Origin: Ardenticatenaceae bacterium | GTDB taxonomy: Bacteria > Chloroflexota > Anaerolineae > Promineifilales > Promineifilaceae | Length of the DNA: 64,000 bases | NCBI GenBank assembly: GCA_020634495.1 | Contig: JACKBR010000027.1 | Coordinates: forward strand, 5,427-69,426 | Direction: 5' to 3' | Part shown: in pieces, positions 9,541 to 18,099 of the stretch | Numbering within the stretch: position 1 is the stretch's first letter | Layout: each line of letters begins with the position of its first letter | Position numbers and translations under genes: made by a program | The notes under the pieces: model-generated | What the model was told of the DNA's origin: nothing | Databases searched by the model: none | Seen by the model: only the letters and a program-made list of their open reading frames with translations

Positions 9541-11982
9541 ATGTTCAAAAGCTACATAAATCCAACCGAAAACGCAGAAGCAAAGCGGCAGCTGCCAAAA
9601 TTGCTAGTTGAGGGATTGCTGCTAGGAGGGGGCGGACTGGGCGTATTAGCCCTGATCTTTGAAATTGCTGCCGATGCCTTTAGCGTCGCTGCTTACCAAA
9701 CTCTGCTCGCCATACATGGTGCAGAAGGCCATCATGAAATTGCCATCCTGGCCTTTATATTTCTTTCCGCTTTACTCCTTCTGGGAATTGTGCCCGCTTA
9801 TAAAGCAGGCGCGTATTTGCGGCCAAACGCTGGGGGCAGTGGCCCCTTGGTAGAGGCGATTGGCCCCCCAAAACTACGCTGGCTATCTTGGATCGGCACC
9901 AGTCTCTTTTTTCTAGACGCCATCCTAACCATCATCATCAGCTCCATATCGGCTTCTGATGTAACCATGCTTATTTTGCCAGAACTAGCGCCGTACCGCA
10001 TTATGCTGGCTGAGCTGTTTGCCTTTTTCATCATGGTTGTTTTGGTGGCAATGGGGCCCAAAAAGGCTGTGCCTATTTTCCTTATCGGAGGTGGGGCATT
10101 CACTTTGTTTACCATTGTCGCCCTGGCTATTGTCGGCGGTACGGCCGTAGCCAATCCCGAATGGGCCTTTTTAACTGAGGGCATTGTCAACCGGCTAGAA
10201 ATCAACGGCGTGGTTGAGCATGTTGTCCGTGCGCAGCAAGATATTGCCACCATCGGAACCGTGGTGTTCTTCCAACTGTTTTTCCGTTCTATGTCCAGCG
10301 CCATGCTTGGTTTTTCTGGCTATGAAGTTATTCCAGCCAGCGGCAAGCACGCAGCCCGGCCAAAATGGAAGGTCATCAACACATCTTTGTCCTTGGCAGC
10401 TTTTTTCTTGATTGGCACCGGCGTTGTGCAGTTATTTGCCGCACAACAATGGAAAATCCCGGCAACCGAAGGCTACAGCACGCTGCTTATTGAGTATGAG
10501 ATCATTGCCGCACAAACATTTGGCCGGGGCGTTGAAGAAGATAGCGTCATAGTCACTGAACAAGACCGGGAAGCGGCTGGAGAAATGTACGACATCCGCT
10601 TTGCCCAACAAGCAGAGGAAGAGCTTACGGGCCAGGACGCAGAAGAACCAGAATTATTGATTGGCCTTAGCCGGGGGGAATACATCGATGAAGTCGCCAG
10701 CGATCTGGCCGTTAGCCGCCAGATCAACAATGCCACCAGGGATACGTCTGGCCAGGTATTTTTGGTAGTTGCAGGCACCTTGCTTGCCATTATTCTGTTG
10801 TTGGCCCAGGGAGGGGGCTATGTGGGCGGAGCGGCCGTTGCCGCCAATGCTGCCAGACTCGGCCGACTACCCAGCATGTTTTCTGACGACCGCATCGGTA
10901 TCGCGGTCATTTGGGTGATCGCGGCCATCCTAATCCCCATCATTCGGGAAGTCGTTATCGTTGAATCCTACTACGCCTTTGGGTTTGTCAGCGCCTTTGT
11001 CATTACCAGCACGACGGTCTTTTTTGTGCGTGGAGACGCCATGCGTGAGCGTGGCATTGAGCCAGGTTCAGGGGAGGCAAAATCCCTCCGCTTCGCTGGT
11101 CTGCGTGGCATGATTGCCAGCTACTTGATGATGATTGTTCTGATAACCCAAAAGACAGAGGCGTTGGGCGTTATTGTCGTCTTTGGGCTCATCATTACCA
11201 TCATTCAGATTGTAAATGCCAATGGCGGGCTCAAAAAGCTGTCTGACATGGCCATAAAACCAGCCTCCCCGCTCATGCCCAAGGAAATAGCGACCCAGTT
11301 AGGCTTGCAACGCGCCCATGACGAAGCTCGCCAACGTGGTATTGTAGATGCTGTAGATGAAATGATTCATGAAGGTGCCTTTGCCAAGTTCAATGTAGGG
11401 CCAGACCGCATCAGGCTGCTAATTTGTTATCTCTACAAATTAGACTCCGATTTATTTATCCACGATGGAGACCATCATGAGCGGATTGAGGAGCCTAGTA
11501 CCGAACTAGAAGAGACGTACCGCGCTGCCTATGAACAACGTAAGCGCATCTTGCGCGATGTAGAAGATTATTCTCACTTCGGCATTTTTACGTTCATTCA
11601 CAATTATCACATCAATTGGGTATCTGATGAGCACGGGCGCGTCGCGGCAACCGTGCAAAAAGCCATGCTCAATATTTTGTTCCCCTTAACCGATCCAAAA
11701 GAAATCTGGCAGGAGTATTGTGCTTTCAAACCACAGTATCAACCTGAAGAAATCTGGCAATTTAGCCGCCGTCGCTATCTTTGGGCCAAGGACCAATGGC
11801 CCAATTTGAGCGATCGCATCACTACTATCTGGACGCTGCAAGATTTTGGCCTGCTGCCAAAAGATATTGACGTAAAAACCATTATTGCTGTGGCCGATGG
11901 CAAGCGGCAAATGCTGGTTAAGGTTCCTACCCATCCCAAAAAAGATGAGTCTGAACAGGTGGAAGACACGGATTTGTCTTAG
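9541..11982 (+). CDS. APC-superfamily transporter with long soluble C-terminus
   Basis: An 813-aa integral membrane protein with about 12 predicted helices over the first 570 residues, related to the APC superfamily (amino acid or cation transport). Two parts are unusual. One is a strongly acidic soluble insertion of about 85 residues (roughly 325-405, rich in EE and DE pairs) in the middle of the membrane domain. The other is a soluble C-terminal domain of about 240 residues of no recognised family. The ATG at 9541 has GGGAG seven bases upstream. The gene ends exactly where an interspersed inverted repeat begins (TAG at 11980-11982). Its substrate is not readable. Confidence 0.8.
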   Translation: MFKSYINPTENAEAKRQLPKLLVEGLLLGGGGLGVLALIFEIAADAFSVAAYQTLLAIHGAEGHHEIAILAFIFLSALLLLGIVPAYKAGAYLRPNAGGSGPLVEAIGPPKLRWLSWIGTSLFFLDAILTIIISSISASDVTMLILPELAPYRIMLAELFAFFIMVVLVAMGPKKAVPIFLIGGGAFTLFTIVALAIVGGTAVANPEWAFLTEGIVNRLEINGVVEHVVRAQQDIATIGTVVFFQLFFRSMSSAMLGFSGYEVIPASGKHAARPKWKVINTSLSLAAFFLIGTGVVQLFAAQQWKIPATEGYSTLLIEYEIIAAQTFGRGVEEDSVIVTEQDREAAGEMYDIRFAQQAEEELTGQDAEEPELLIGLSRGEYIDEVASDLAVSRQINNATRDTSGQVFLVVAGTLLAIILLLAQGGGYVGGAAVAANAARLGRLPSMFSDDRIGIAVIWVIAAILIPIIREVVIVESYYAFGFVSAFVITSTTVFFVRGDAMRERGIEPGSGEAKSLRFAGLRGMIASYLMMIVLITQKTEALGVIVVFGLIITIIQIVNANGGLKKLSDMAIKPASPLMPKEIATQLGLQRAHDEARQRGIVDAVDEMIHEGAFAKFNVGPDRIRLLICYLYKLDSDLFIHDGDHHERIEEPSTELEETYRAAYEQRKRILRDVEDYSHFGIFTFIHNYHINWVSDEHGRVAATVQKAMLNILFPLTDPKEIWQEYCAFKPQYQPEEIWQFSRRRYLWAKDQWPNLSDRITTIWTLQDFGLLPKDIDVKTIIAVADGKRQMLVKVPTHPKKDESEQVEDTDLS

Positions 11983-12087
11983 AATCTATCCGAAAAAGCC
12001 ACAGAGGAAAAAGAGAATTCAGAGGCATTGAACCTAAACTCAAAAACCTCTGTGTACTCTGTGGCTAATATTCGGATAGGTATTTAA
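11979..12087 (+). repeat. GCCACAGAG inverted-repeat element, copy A
   Basis: An element of about 107 bases beginning at the TAG stop of the upstream gene (TTAGAATCTATCCGAA) and ending with TTCGGATAGGTATT. Inside, GCCACAGAG pairs with CTCTGTGGC. It therefore has nested inverted repeats at its ends (TATCCGAA with TTCGGATA) and can fold into a long hairpin. Close relatives lie at 14598-14703 and, inverted, at 47005-47092. There is no transposase inside. It may act as a 3'-end or terminator element or be a non-autonomous mobile element. Confidence 0.8.
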
Positions 12088-12109
12088 ATAGACGCGCTGC
12101 AATGCCTAC

Positions 12110-14023
12110 TTAACCTGGGGTGTGGAATGGCACGTCGATAACAACAACATTTTTTAAGCTCCGTAAGCGCACGCGCAAAATGTTGGCTGTTTGATTGTGC
12201 AGTAGCTGGCCAGAGAACGATTCTGGCACAAATTCTGGAATTACAACCGTTACTAGCTGATTGGGAAACTCATCACAAGTTGCCTTTTCAATGTAATCAA
12301 CCAGCGGGGTTAAGATGTCGCGGTATTCATAATCGATGCAATGCAGTTGAATATCGCTGGTGATTTCTGGGAAACGGTTCCAGCGTCGTTCCAGACGCTC
12401 TTTCTGTTCTGGGTTGGTTATGATGCTAATAGCCCGCACATCTGCCGAAATCCGACGAGCATAACGCAAGGCACGCAGTGTGCCACGATGGATATCGGCA
12501 ACTGGCACAATGACAAGGTCTGCAATGACGGTCAAGGATTCGTAGGGGAGCTCTCGTGTACTCAGGGCAGATGAAATTGACTCGTAATGCTGCCGCACTG
12601 AGCGTAACATCCACACGAGAAGCGGAATCGCCAGGACAATTACCCAGGCACCTTCTGTAAATTTTGTGATGGTAAGAACTATCAGGACGACACCTGTTGT
12701 GATTGAGCCTACAAAATTAAGAGCGCGTTTCCAAGCCCAGCCCGTCTCATAATGAATTTGGGTAACGTTGGTTTCCCCTACCTCACCTGGCTTTAGTTTG
12801 CCCACTTTACTCATCAGGCGAACCATACCCGCCTGAGAAAGGGTGAAACTAAGCATGACGCCTAATGCGTACAGTGGCAGCATGGCAATTTCATCGGCTT
12901 TGAAGATGATTACCAGTAACGAGGCAAAGGTGGCCAGGGTGATAATGCCGCCGTTATAAACCAGGCGATCTCCACGATTTTGCATCCAACGAGGCATGAA
13001 GCCATCTTTGGCCAGGAAGGAGCTTAGACGCGGGAAATCTTGGTAGCCCGTGTTGGCAGCCAGGACGAGAATCATCATAGTGAAGAATTGCAGCCAGTAG
13101 TAAAGGAACCCACCGCCAGTGACGCTGCGGGCTAATTGTGAAAGGATGCTTTCTTCTTCTGAGGGCAGCAGGTTTAGGTGGGTGGCCACAAAGGTAATGC
13201 CAATGAAGAGGGACATGGCAATGATGCCCATTGCCACCATTGTTTTGGCGGCATTTTTAGATTCTGGTGGCTTAAATGCCTGTACGCCGTTGCTAATTGC
13301 CTCGATGCCGGTGAGGGCTGTACAGCCAGCCGAAAAAGCACGCAGGATCAGCCAAATATAGAGGAAGGAGGTAATCGGCCGTTCTGGCAATACGTTATGG
13401 ACTTCTGGCACTAAAGGGACGGAACCAAACAGGCCAAAATAGCGCACCAATCCAAGAGCCACGACAAGCAGTACGCCGCCGACAAAGGCATAGGTGGGAA
13501 AGGCAAAAATGGTCCCGCTCTCGCGTACACCCCGTAAATTAATCCAGGTTAGCAGGGCAATTGCAGTTAGCGCCAGCAAAATCCGATATTCAAATGTAGC
13601 CGGGAAGGCTGAGGTAACGGCTCGAATGCCGGCCGAAACTGATACGGAAACTGTGAGAATATAGTCAATAAGCAGTGCCGCAGCGGCAAACAAGGAGGGC
13701 ATTTTACCCAAATTGTCTTTGGCAACGGTATAGGCTCCTCCTCCATCTGGGTAGTGCATGATGGTCTGGATGTAGCTAAAGACCACTAGCAGTACCAGCA
13801 GCATAATGCCTATGGCCAAACCAAATGTCATGCCTAAAGCGCCGCTGCCTAGCAATATCAGTACACTCATGATGGCCTCTGTGGCATAAGCGTTGCTGCT
13901 TATGGGATCGGAGGCGAAGATAGCCAGGGCGCGAACTTTATCTAACCGTTCATGGATTTCAGCGCGGGTGGGGAACGGTTTACCAATTAGCACGCGCTTG
14001 ATTGAACTCAGTGAATTACTCAT
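12110..14023 (-). CDS. KimA-like APC potassium/amino acid transporter
   Basis: A 637-aa membrane protein closely resembling KimA (YdaO) of Bacillus, the high-affinity K+ importer of the KUP/APC group. Diagnostic stretches include the N-terminal FASDPISSNAYATEAIM, the YPDGGGAYTVAKDNLG signature at about 92-107, and a following LLIDYILTVSVSVSAG helix. About 12 helices precede a soluble C-terminal domain of about 150 residues, similar in size to KimA's regulatory domain. The ATG at 14023 lacks a strong Shine-Dalgarno. The 5' leader contains a terminator-like hairpin at 14177-14203 on the same strand, which suggests attenuation control. KimA homologues are often regulated by c-di-AMP. Confidence 0.85.
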   Translation of the reverse strand: MSNSLSSIKRVLIGKPFPTRAEIHERLDKVRALAIFASDPISSNAYATEAIMSVLILLGSGALGMTFGLAIGIMLLVLLVVFSYIQTIMHYPDGGGAYTVAKDNLGKMPSLFAAAALLIDYILTVSVSVSAGIRAVTSAFPATFEYRILLALTAIALLTWINLRGVRESGTIFAFPTYAFVGGVLLVVALGLVRYFGLFGSVPLVPEVHNVLPERPITSFLYIWLILRAFSAGCTALTGIEAISNGVQAFKPPESKNAAKTMVAMGIIAMSLFIGITFVATHLNLLPSEEESILSQLARSVTGGGFLYYWLQFFTMMILVLAANTGYQDFPRLSSFLAKDGFMPRWMQNRGDRLVYNGGIITLATFASLLVIIFKADEIAMLPLYALGVMLSFTLSQAGMVRLMSKVGKLKPGEVGETNVTQIHYETGWAWKRALNFVGSITTGVVLIVLTITKFTEGAWVIVLAIPLLVWMLRSVRQHYESISSALSTRELPYESLTVIADLVIVPVADIHRGTLRALRYARRISADVRAISIITNPEQKERLERRWNRFPEITSDIQLHCIDYEYRDILTPLVDYIEKATCDEFPNQLVTVVIPEFVPESFSGQLLHNQTANILRVRLRSLKNVVVIDVPFHTPG

Positions 14024-14290
14024 TTCATTAACTCGCTATTTATGTAAAGTCAAACCGGTTCCTGAATGAAGGTAACCGTAAATTTGTCTTTTACGTGAAC
14101 AAATCACAAGAAATTTTGTTTTGGATTTCAATAGGTTTCTGTGATTTGCATAGTTCCAGAAATGAAGCTGCCACGCAAAAAAAACGCTACGAATGGAGCG
14201 TTTCATTTAAGCGAGTGTCTGTTGGGATTTCCGGTGAGGAAAAGCGCAGGCAACTTTTACGTCTGTGACGGCCGTATTTCAAGAAGAATT
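14024..14290 (-). promoter_or_regulatory. Long 5' leader of the KimA-like gene
   Basis: At least 250 bases lie upstream of the start with no leftward gene further upstream, yet a leftward intrinsic terminator sits inside it. The stretch 14205-14290 upstream of the terminator contains several short complementary words and could form an aptamer-like structure that competes with the terminator. I could not match it to the c-di-AMP (ydaO) riboswitch consensus or to another known class. Confidence 0.35.
14177..14203 (-). terminator. Terminator-like hairpin in KimA leader
   Basis: Read leftward: AAACGCT, an 8-base loop, AGCGTTT, then a run of T (complement of the A-run at 14177-14184). On the plus strand there is no T-run, so it acts only leftward, toward the KimA-like gene. 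With no leftward gene upstream it makes most sense as an attenuator. Confidence 0.65.
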
Positions 14291-14407
14291 TAAAAACATA
14301 GATATCTTTGCCATCTGCTTATGGCCTAAATTTCAATACCAATATTACTCAAATGTCTACAGTCTGCAAGATATTTCTGTAGCAATTTTCGCCATTCTCC
14401 TTCGTAA

Positions 14408-14515
14408 ATAGGACGCTGATTAACGCAGATGAACGCGGATTTAAATCTGTTGAATCTGCGCAATCTGCTGATTTTCATTCATGGTAGTCAACGACAGTTG
14501 GTGTCGTCTCCTCTG
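14408..14515. repeat. Interspersed repeat (AATCTGCG type) with dispersed 64-bp block
   Basis: The tract starts with GACGCTGATTAACGCAGAT-like words. It continues with a 64-base block (14452-14515) that recurs, inverted and with about two differences, at 20352-20414. A 33-base part is found again at 20271-20303. The block contains a small hairpin (ACGACA with TGTCGT). No coding function is apparent. Confidence 0.75.
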
Positions 14516-14597
14516 TACATTTTGACCAGATACGGCCGTTTCCCTTCTATCTACCAATCCCCCAACTTCTGTTACAATTCACCAGAACAACCACAAC

Positions 14598-14703
14598 TAA
14601 GAATCTATCCGAAAAAGCCACAGAGGAAAAGAGAATTCAGAGGCTTTGAACCTAAACGCAAAACCCTCTGTGTACTTTGTGGCTAATATTCGGATAGGTA
14701 TTA
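14598..14703 (+). repeat. GCCACAGAG inverted-repeat element, copy B
   Basis: The same element as at 11979, with about 90% identity by eye and the same ends (TAAGAATCTATCCGAA and TTCGGATAGGTATT). Here it sits just upstream of the aldehyde dehydrogenase ribosome-binding site, so it forms part of that gene's 5' region and not a gene end. Confidence 0.8.
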
Positions 14704-14720
14704 AACAGATGAGGAACCGC

Positions 14721-16238
14721 ATGAATCAACTTTTGGAAAAATTACACATTCAAACAACAAATCCTGGTGTTTGCACGGGCGCAGACGGCTGGCAAACGAC
14801 CCAGGCAAGCCCCTTAACTTCTTTCAATCCAACTACCGGACAACCCATTGCTCAGGTTCTGCCAGCGACACAGGGCGCTTACAACCAGGCCGTAGCAGAC
14901 GCCCAGGCCGCTTTTTTGAGCTGGCGCAGCGTTCCCGCGCCGCAACGAGGACAGCTGGTACGCGATTTGGGCAACGCCCTGCGTGACAATTTGGAACCGT
15001 TGGGTGAGCTTGTTAGTTTAGAAATGGGCAAAATTCGGGCCGAGGGCATTGGCGAAGTGCAAGAAATGATCGATATTTGCGACTTTGCCGTGGGGCTGTC
15101 GCGTCAATTGTATGGGCTAACAATGCACTCCGAGCGGCCTGGGCATCGCATGTACGAGCAGTGGCATCCGCTGGGGCCGATTGGGGTCATTACTGCCTTT
15201 AATTTTCCTGCGGCCGTTTGGGCCTGGAATGCCGCCATTGCCGCCGTTTGTGGCGATACTGTCGTTTGGAAGCCGTCTGAACTGGTGCCATTAACGGCCG
15301 TTGCTATCCAGCACATCGCCAACCAGGTCATGGCCGATCATGGTGTTAGCGGCATCTTCAATTTGGTCGTGGGGGATCGTGCTGTGGGCGAGCTGATGAC
15401 CAACGATACGCGACTCCCGCTTGTTTCCTTTACTGGCTCCATCCGTACCGGCCGCATTGTAGCCGAGACGGTCGCCCGCCGCTTTGGGCGCACCATTTTG
15501 GAGCTTGGCGGCAACAACGCCATCATCGTTGCCCAAGATGCCGATCTGGATTTGGCCACGCGAGCCATTTTGTTTGGCGCGGTAGGCACCGCCGGGCAGC
15601 GCTGCACCAGCACCCGGCGCATCATCGCCCACAAGGAAATTGCTGCCGATCTGACTAACCGGTTGGCCAAAGCGTACAAGCAGGTGAAGATTGGCGATCC
15701 GCTGGTGGAAGGTACGCTGATGGGGCCGCTTTCGACGGGAACGGCCGTAACCGCCATGCAACGCGCCCTGGAACAAGCCCAAAAAGAAGGGGGAGAAATT
15801 GTGGTGGGCGGCAGCACTCTGCCCGACACCGGCCCACAATTTGTAGAGCCCACCATCGTCAAGATGCCGCGCCAAACCGACATCGTGCGCGAAGAAACGT
15901 TTGCCCCAATTTTGTACATTCTTGAATATGAAACAATTGAGGAAGCGTTACAAATTCACAACGGCGTTCCCCAGGGCCTCTCCAGCGCCATCTTCACCGA
16001 CTCCATCCGCACGGCCGAGGCATTCCTGTCCGCTGGCGGCTCCGACTGCGGCATTGCCAACGTTAACATTGGCACCTCTGGCGCAGAAATTGGCGGCGCG
16101 TTTGGCGGCGAAAAAGAAACGGGCGGCGGCCGCGAATCCGGCTCTGACGCCTGGAAAGCGTACATGCGCCGCCAAACCAACACAATCAACTGGTCTAAAG
16201 ATTTGCCGCTGGCCCAGGGCATCACCTTCGGGGAATAG
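14721..16238 (+). CDS. ALDH7-type aldehyde dehydrogenase (aminoadipate-semialdehyde dehydrogenase-like)
   Basis: A 505-aa NAD(P)-dependent aldehyde dehydrogenase of the ALDH7/antiquitin family. The catalytic cysteine lies in GTAGQRCTSTRR (about residue 295) and the general-base glutamate in ELGGNNAI (about 260). The C-terminal block GAEIGGAFGGEKETGGGRES followed by SGSDAWKAYMRR is typical of ALDH7, whose members oxidise alpha-aminoadipic semialdehyde in lysine breakdown or betaine-type aldehydes. The start chosen is ATG 14721, with GAGGAA five bases upstream. An open frame reaches back to 14646 but only through the inverted-repeat element. It converges with the GNAT gene. Confidence 0.92.
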   Translation: MNQLLEKLHIQTTNPGVCTGADGWQTTQASPLTSFNPTTGQPIAQVLPATQGAYNQAVADAQAAFLSWRSVPAPQRGQLVRDLGNALRDNLEPLGELVSLEMGKIRAEGIGEVQEMIDICDFAVGLSRQLYGLTMHSERPGHRMYEQWHPLGPIGVITAFNFPAAVWAWNAAIAAVCGDTVVWKPSELVPLTAVAIQHIANQVMADHGVSGIFNLVVGDRAVGELMTNDTRLPLVSFTGSIRTGRIVAETVARRFGRTILELGGNNAIIVAQDADLDLATRAILFGAVGTAGQRCTSTRRIIAHKEIAADLTNRLAKAYKQVKIGDPLVEGTLMGPLSTGTAVTAMQRALEQAQKEGGEIVVGGSTLPDTGPQFVEPTIVKMPRQTDIVREETFAPILYILEYETIEEALQIHNGVPQGLSSAIFTDSIRTAEAFLSAGGSDCGIANVNIGTSGAEIGGAFGGEKETGGGRESGSDAWKAYMRRQTNTINWSKDLPLAQGITFGE

Positions 16239-16246
16239 GCTGAAAC

Positions 16247-16292
16247 GTGATGCGTGAAACGTGAGCAAGAAACATCACGTTTCACGCATCAC
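16247..16292. terminator. 18-bp perfect hairpin between convergent genes
   Basis: GTGATGCGTGAAACGTGA (16247-16264) pairs perfectly with TCACGTTTCACGCATCAC (16275-16292) around a 10-base loop. It begins eight bases after the dehydrogenase stop and is followed by the end of the leftward GNAT gene, so it probably terminates both. The word TGAAACGTGA is directly repeated at 16241 and 16255, suggesting descent from a repeat family. Confidence 0.75.
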
Positions 16293-16300
16293 ACATTGCA

Positions 16301-17350
16301 TCACGATTTTTCTGCTAGATACGCCTGCACTTTTTCTGTTTCAACCTGCCAGATTGTTTGCGACTGATACGGTTTAAAGCCCATTTCGCGATTGATTTTG
16401 AGCATGGCGGCGTTGGAGTCTGCGTTGCCCGTGCGCACAAATTGTACAGACGGCCGTTCCCCCAAAACCTTCTCCAGCATCGCCGCCTTCAACCAACGCC
16501 CCAACCCCTTGCCGCGAAACTCAGGAAAGACACCGGTGTCTCCCTGGCTGGCCACGGCTGGCCGGTCTGGAACAAAGGCCAACTCCGTGTACCCAGCCAG
16601 CTTGCCCGTCGCCCGTTCTTGCACATAAAACGTCCAGCGCTCAATGCCCTGAGCCATAAGATTTGCCTCGATCTGGCGCATCTGCTCACCTGTAATGTGA
16701 AAATCTTCAATCTCCAGATCATCATGCGGCTGCTGATTCATCACCTCATGCAGGGCCATAATTTCATTTAGCCGCTCCTCAGGATATGGCCCCTGCCACA
16801 GGCCCAGTTCAAAGTCTGCCGCTTGCTTTTGGCCAATTTGCAGCCAACCGCCCATTAACTCCCGATCCAGCTCGGCCAACGCCAACTGATTCAGGTGTGT
16901 GGCCATGCCTGGGATGCCGCCCAATCGCGTCATGACCAGATCGCCAGCAGGCACACGGCCGTATGTATTTCCAATTAGAAGCCGCCTGCCCTGCGCCTCT
17001 GCGGCGGGCACCGCCAGGGCCAGCAGCTGGCGAGCAATCCCCTGCTGCCGGTAAGCAGGCAGCACACCAACGGCCAACTGGGCCATGTGCTGGTTGTCGT
17101 CGCTTTCTGTGTAGGCAAAAATACATTTGGCAATCACGGCCGTTTCTGCAACAGCCCAGCCCAACCAAACCCGCATTTTTATAAAAGGCGGCACCGATTG
17201 CCAATCCGCCTTCACAGTTGCCAACGACAAAGGCGGATCTTCCGGCAAACGCTCTTCACGCATCACATTTTCATATTGGTGCAAGGCAACAAATTCCGCC
17301 TCGGTCGCCTCAGCCACCACAAATTCCTGAATCCGATACTGATCATCCAT
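16301..17350 (-). CDS. Tandem GNAT N-acetyltransferase
   Basis: A 349-aa protein with two GNAT folds. Acetyl-CoA-binding motif A is visible in both halves: [17 protein letters not shown] at about 92-108 and [17 protein letters not shown] at about 270-286. In both, the Q/RxxGxG/A pyrophosphate loop is retained (RQQGIA and RGKGLG). The domains share little sequence, so the fusion is old. Such double-GNAT proteins often act on small amines or aminoglycoside-like molecules, but the acceptor here is unknown. The start is the ATG at 17350. It is followed 24 bases upstream by the leftward RHH gene. Confidence 0.88.
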   Translation of the reverse strand: MDDQYRIQEFVVAEATEAEFVALHQYENVMREERLPEDPPLSLATVKADWQSVPPFIKMRVWLGWAVAETAVIAKCIFAYTESDDNQHMAQLAVGVLPAYRQQGIARQLLALAVPAAEAQGRRLLIGNTYGRVPAGDLVMTRLGGIPGMATHLNQLALAELDRELMGGWLQIGQKQAADFELGLWQGPYPEERLNEIMALHEVMNQQPHDDLEIEDFHITGEQMRQIEANLMAQGIERWTFYVQERATGKLAGYTELAFVPDRPAVASQGDTGVFPEFRGKGLGRWLKAAMLEKVLGERPSVQFVRTGNADSNAAMLKINREMGFKPYQSQTIWQVETEKVQAYLAEKS

Positions 17351-17374
17351 TTTTCATACCCCTTTGCGGCAAAC

Positions 17375-17779
17375 TCACAGAATGCGCTCTGCCAGAGCAT
17401 CTTTTAGCTCTTTGCTCGCTTTGATGACCCCATACACTTTTAGCGATTCGATGGTATCCAGGGCCAACGCCACCGGCACATCATCCGCAATGACCAGGCT
17501 GCCAACCACCCAGGCAGATAGCTTCTCCCCGGCGGCCTGGCGCTTTTCCAGGGATTTACGGCCGTATGTCACCACCCCCACCACCATCGTCTTCCGCGTA
17601 ACGGTTTGCTTCACTTCTTCTGTGTGCTTGTCTAATTGATTACGAATGCCGGTGCGAATAAAATCGGTACGGTTTGCGTAAAACCCCTCTTCCACCAATA
17701 AATCAATTTTGCCTAAATCCACCACGCTAATATTGATTGTCATTTTTTCACTGTCAGCCACCACAATCTCCGGTGCCAT
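17375..17779 (-). CDS. Ribbon-helix-helix (CopG-type) regulator
   Basis: A 134-aa protein. Residues 12-50 (KMTINISVVDLGKIDLLVEE, then the GFYANRTDFIRTGIRNQL stretch) fit a ribbon-helix-helix DNA-binding domain: a short strand, then two helices with the N-R-T-D-F-I pattern. The C-terminal 80 residues are not recognised; they may bind a ligand or a partner protein. It lies immediately upstream of the GNAT gene on the same strand, so the two probably form an operon and this protein may control it. No toxin gene is adjacent. Confidence 0.75.
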   Translation of the reverse strand: MAPEIVVADSEKMTINISVVDLGKIDLLVEEGFYANRTDFIRTGIRNQLDKHTEEVKQTVTRKTMVVGVVTYGRKSLEKRQAAGEKLSAWVVGSLVIADDVPVALALDTIESLKVYGVIKASKELKDALAERIL

Positions 17780-18099
17780 CTATTTCTCCATCTGGATAAA
17801 ATATATTTATGGATAATCAGGCCAATGTCAAGCAGCCACCACCTGAGCGCAACGGCGGGCAGCGTGACCAGTTGGCCCTGCCAACACAACATAAGAACTG
17901 GAACCGCGCATTACCCAGCGGCCAAAGGAAAATTTGAGGCTGGCGCTCCCGCCAGGTTGATTGTAACCCGTAATGTGAGGAGTTGATAATGCCATAATTC
18001 CTATCTGCTTCATTGTTTCCTTTACTGATCGGCAAGGAAAACATCACACCCATGGAGTCAGGTTACATTAGCGACCTACTTTTTTTTTTAGAGAGCGCT

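Noticed and set aside
14205..14290. c-di-AMP (ydaO) or cobalamin riboswitch upstream of the KimA-like gene
   Set aside because: Short words such as CGCTTAA and CACCGGAAATCCC recall parts of known aptamers, but the conserved cores are not present in order; only a generic attenuator is supported.
14646..14720. Upstream extension of the aldehyde dehydrogenase to TTG 14646
   Set aside because: These codons lie in the inverted-repeat element; ATG 14721 has a good ribosome-binding site.
17880..18060. Possible gene between the RHH regulator and the metallopeptidase relic
   Set aside because: Only short overlapping frames without start signals or recognisable content.
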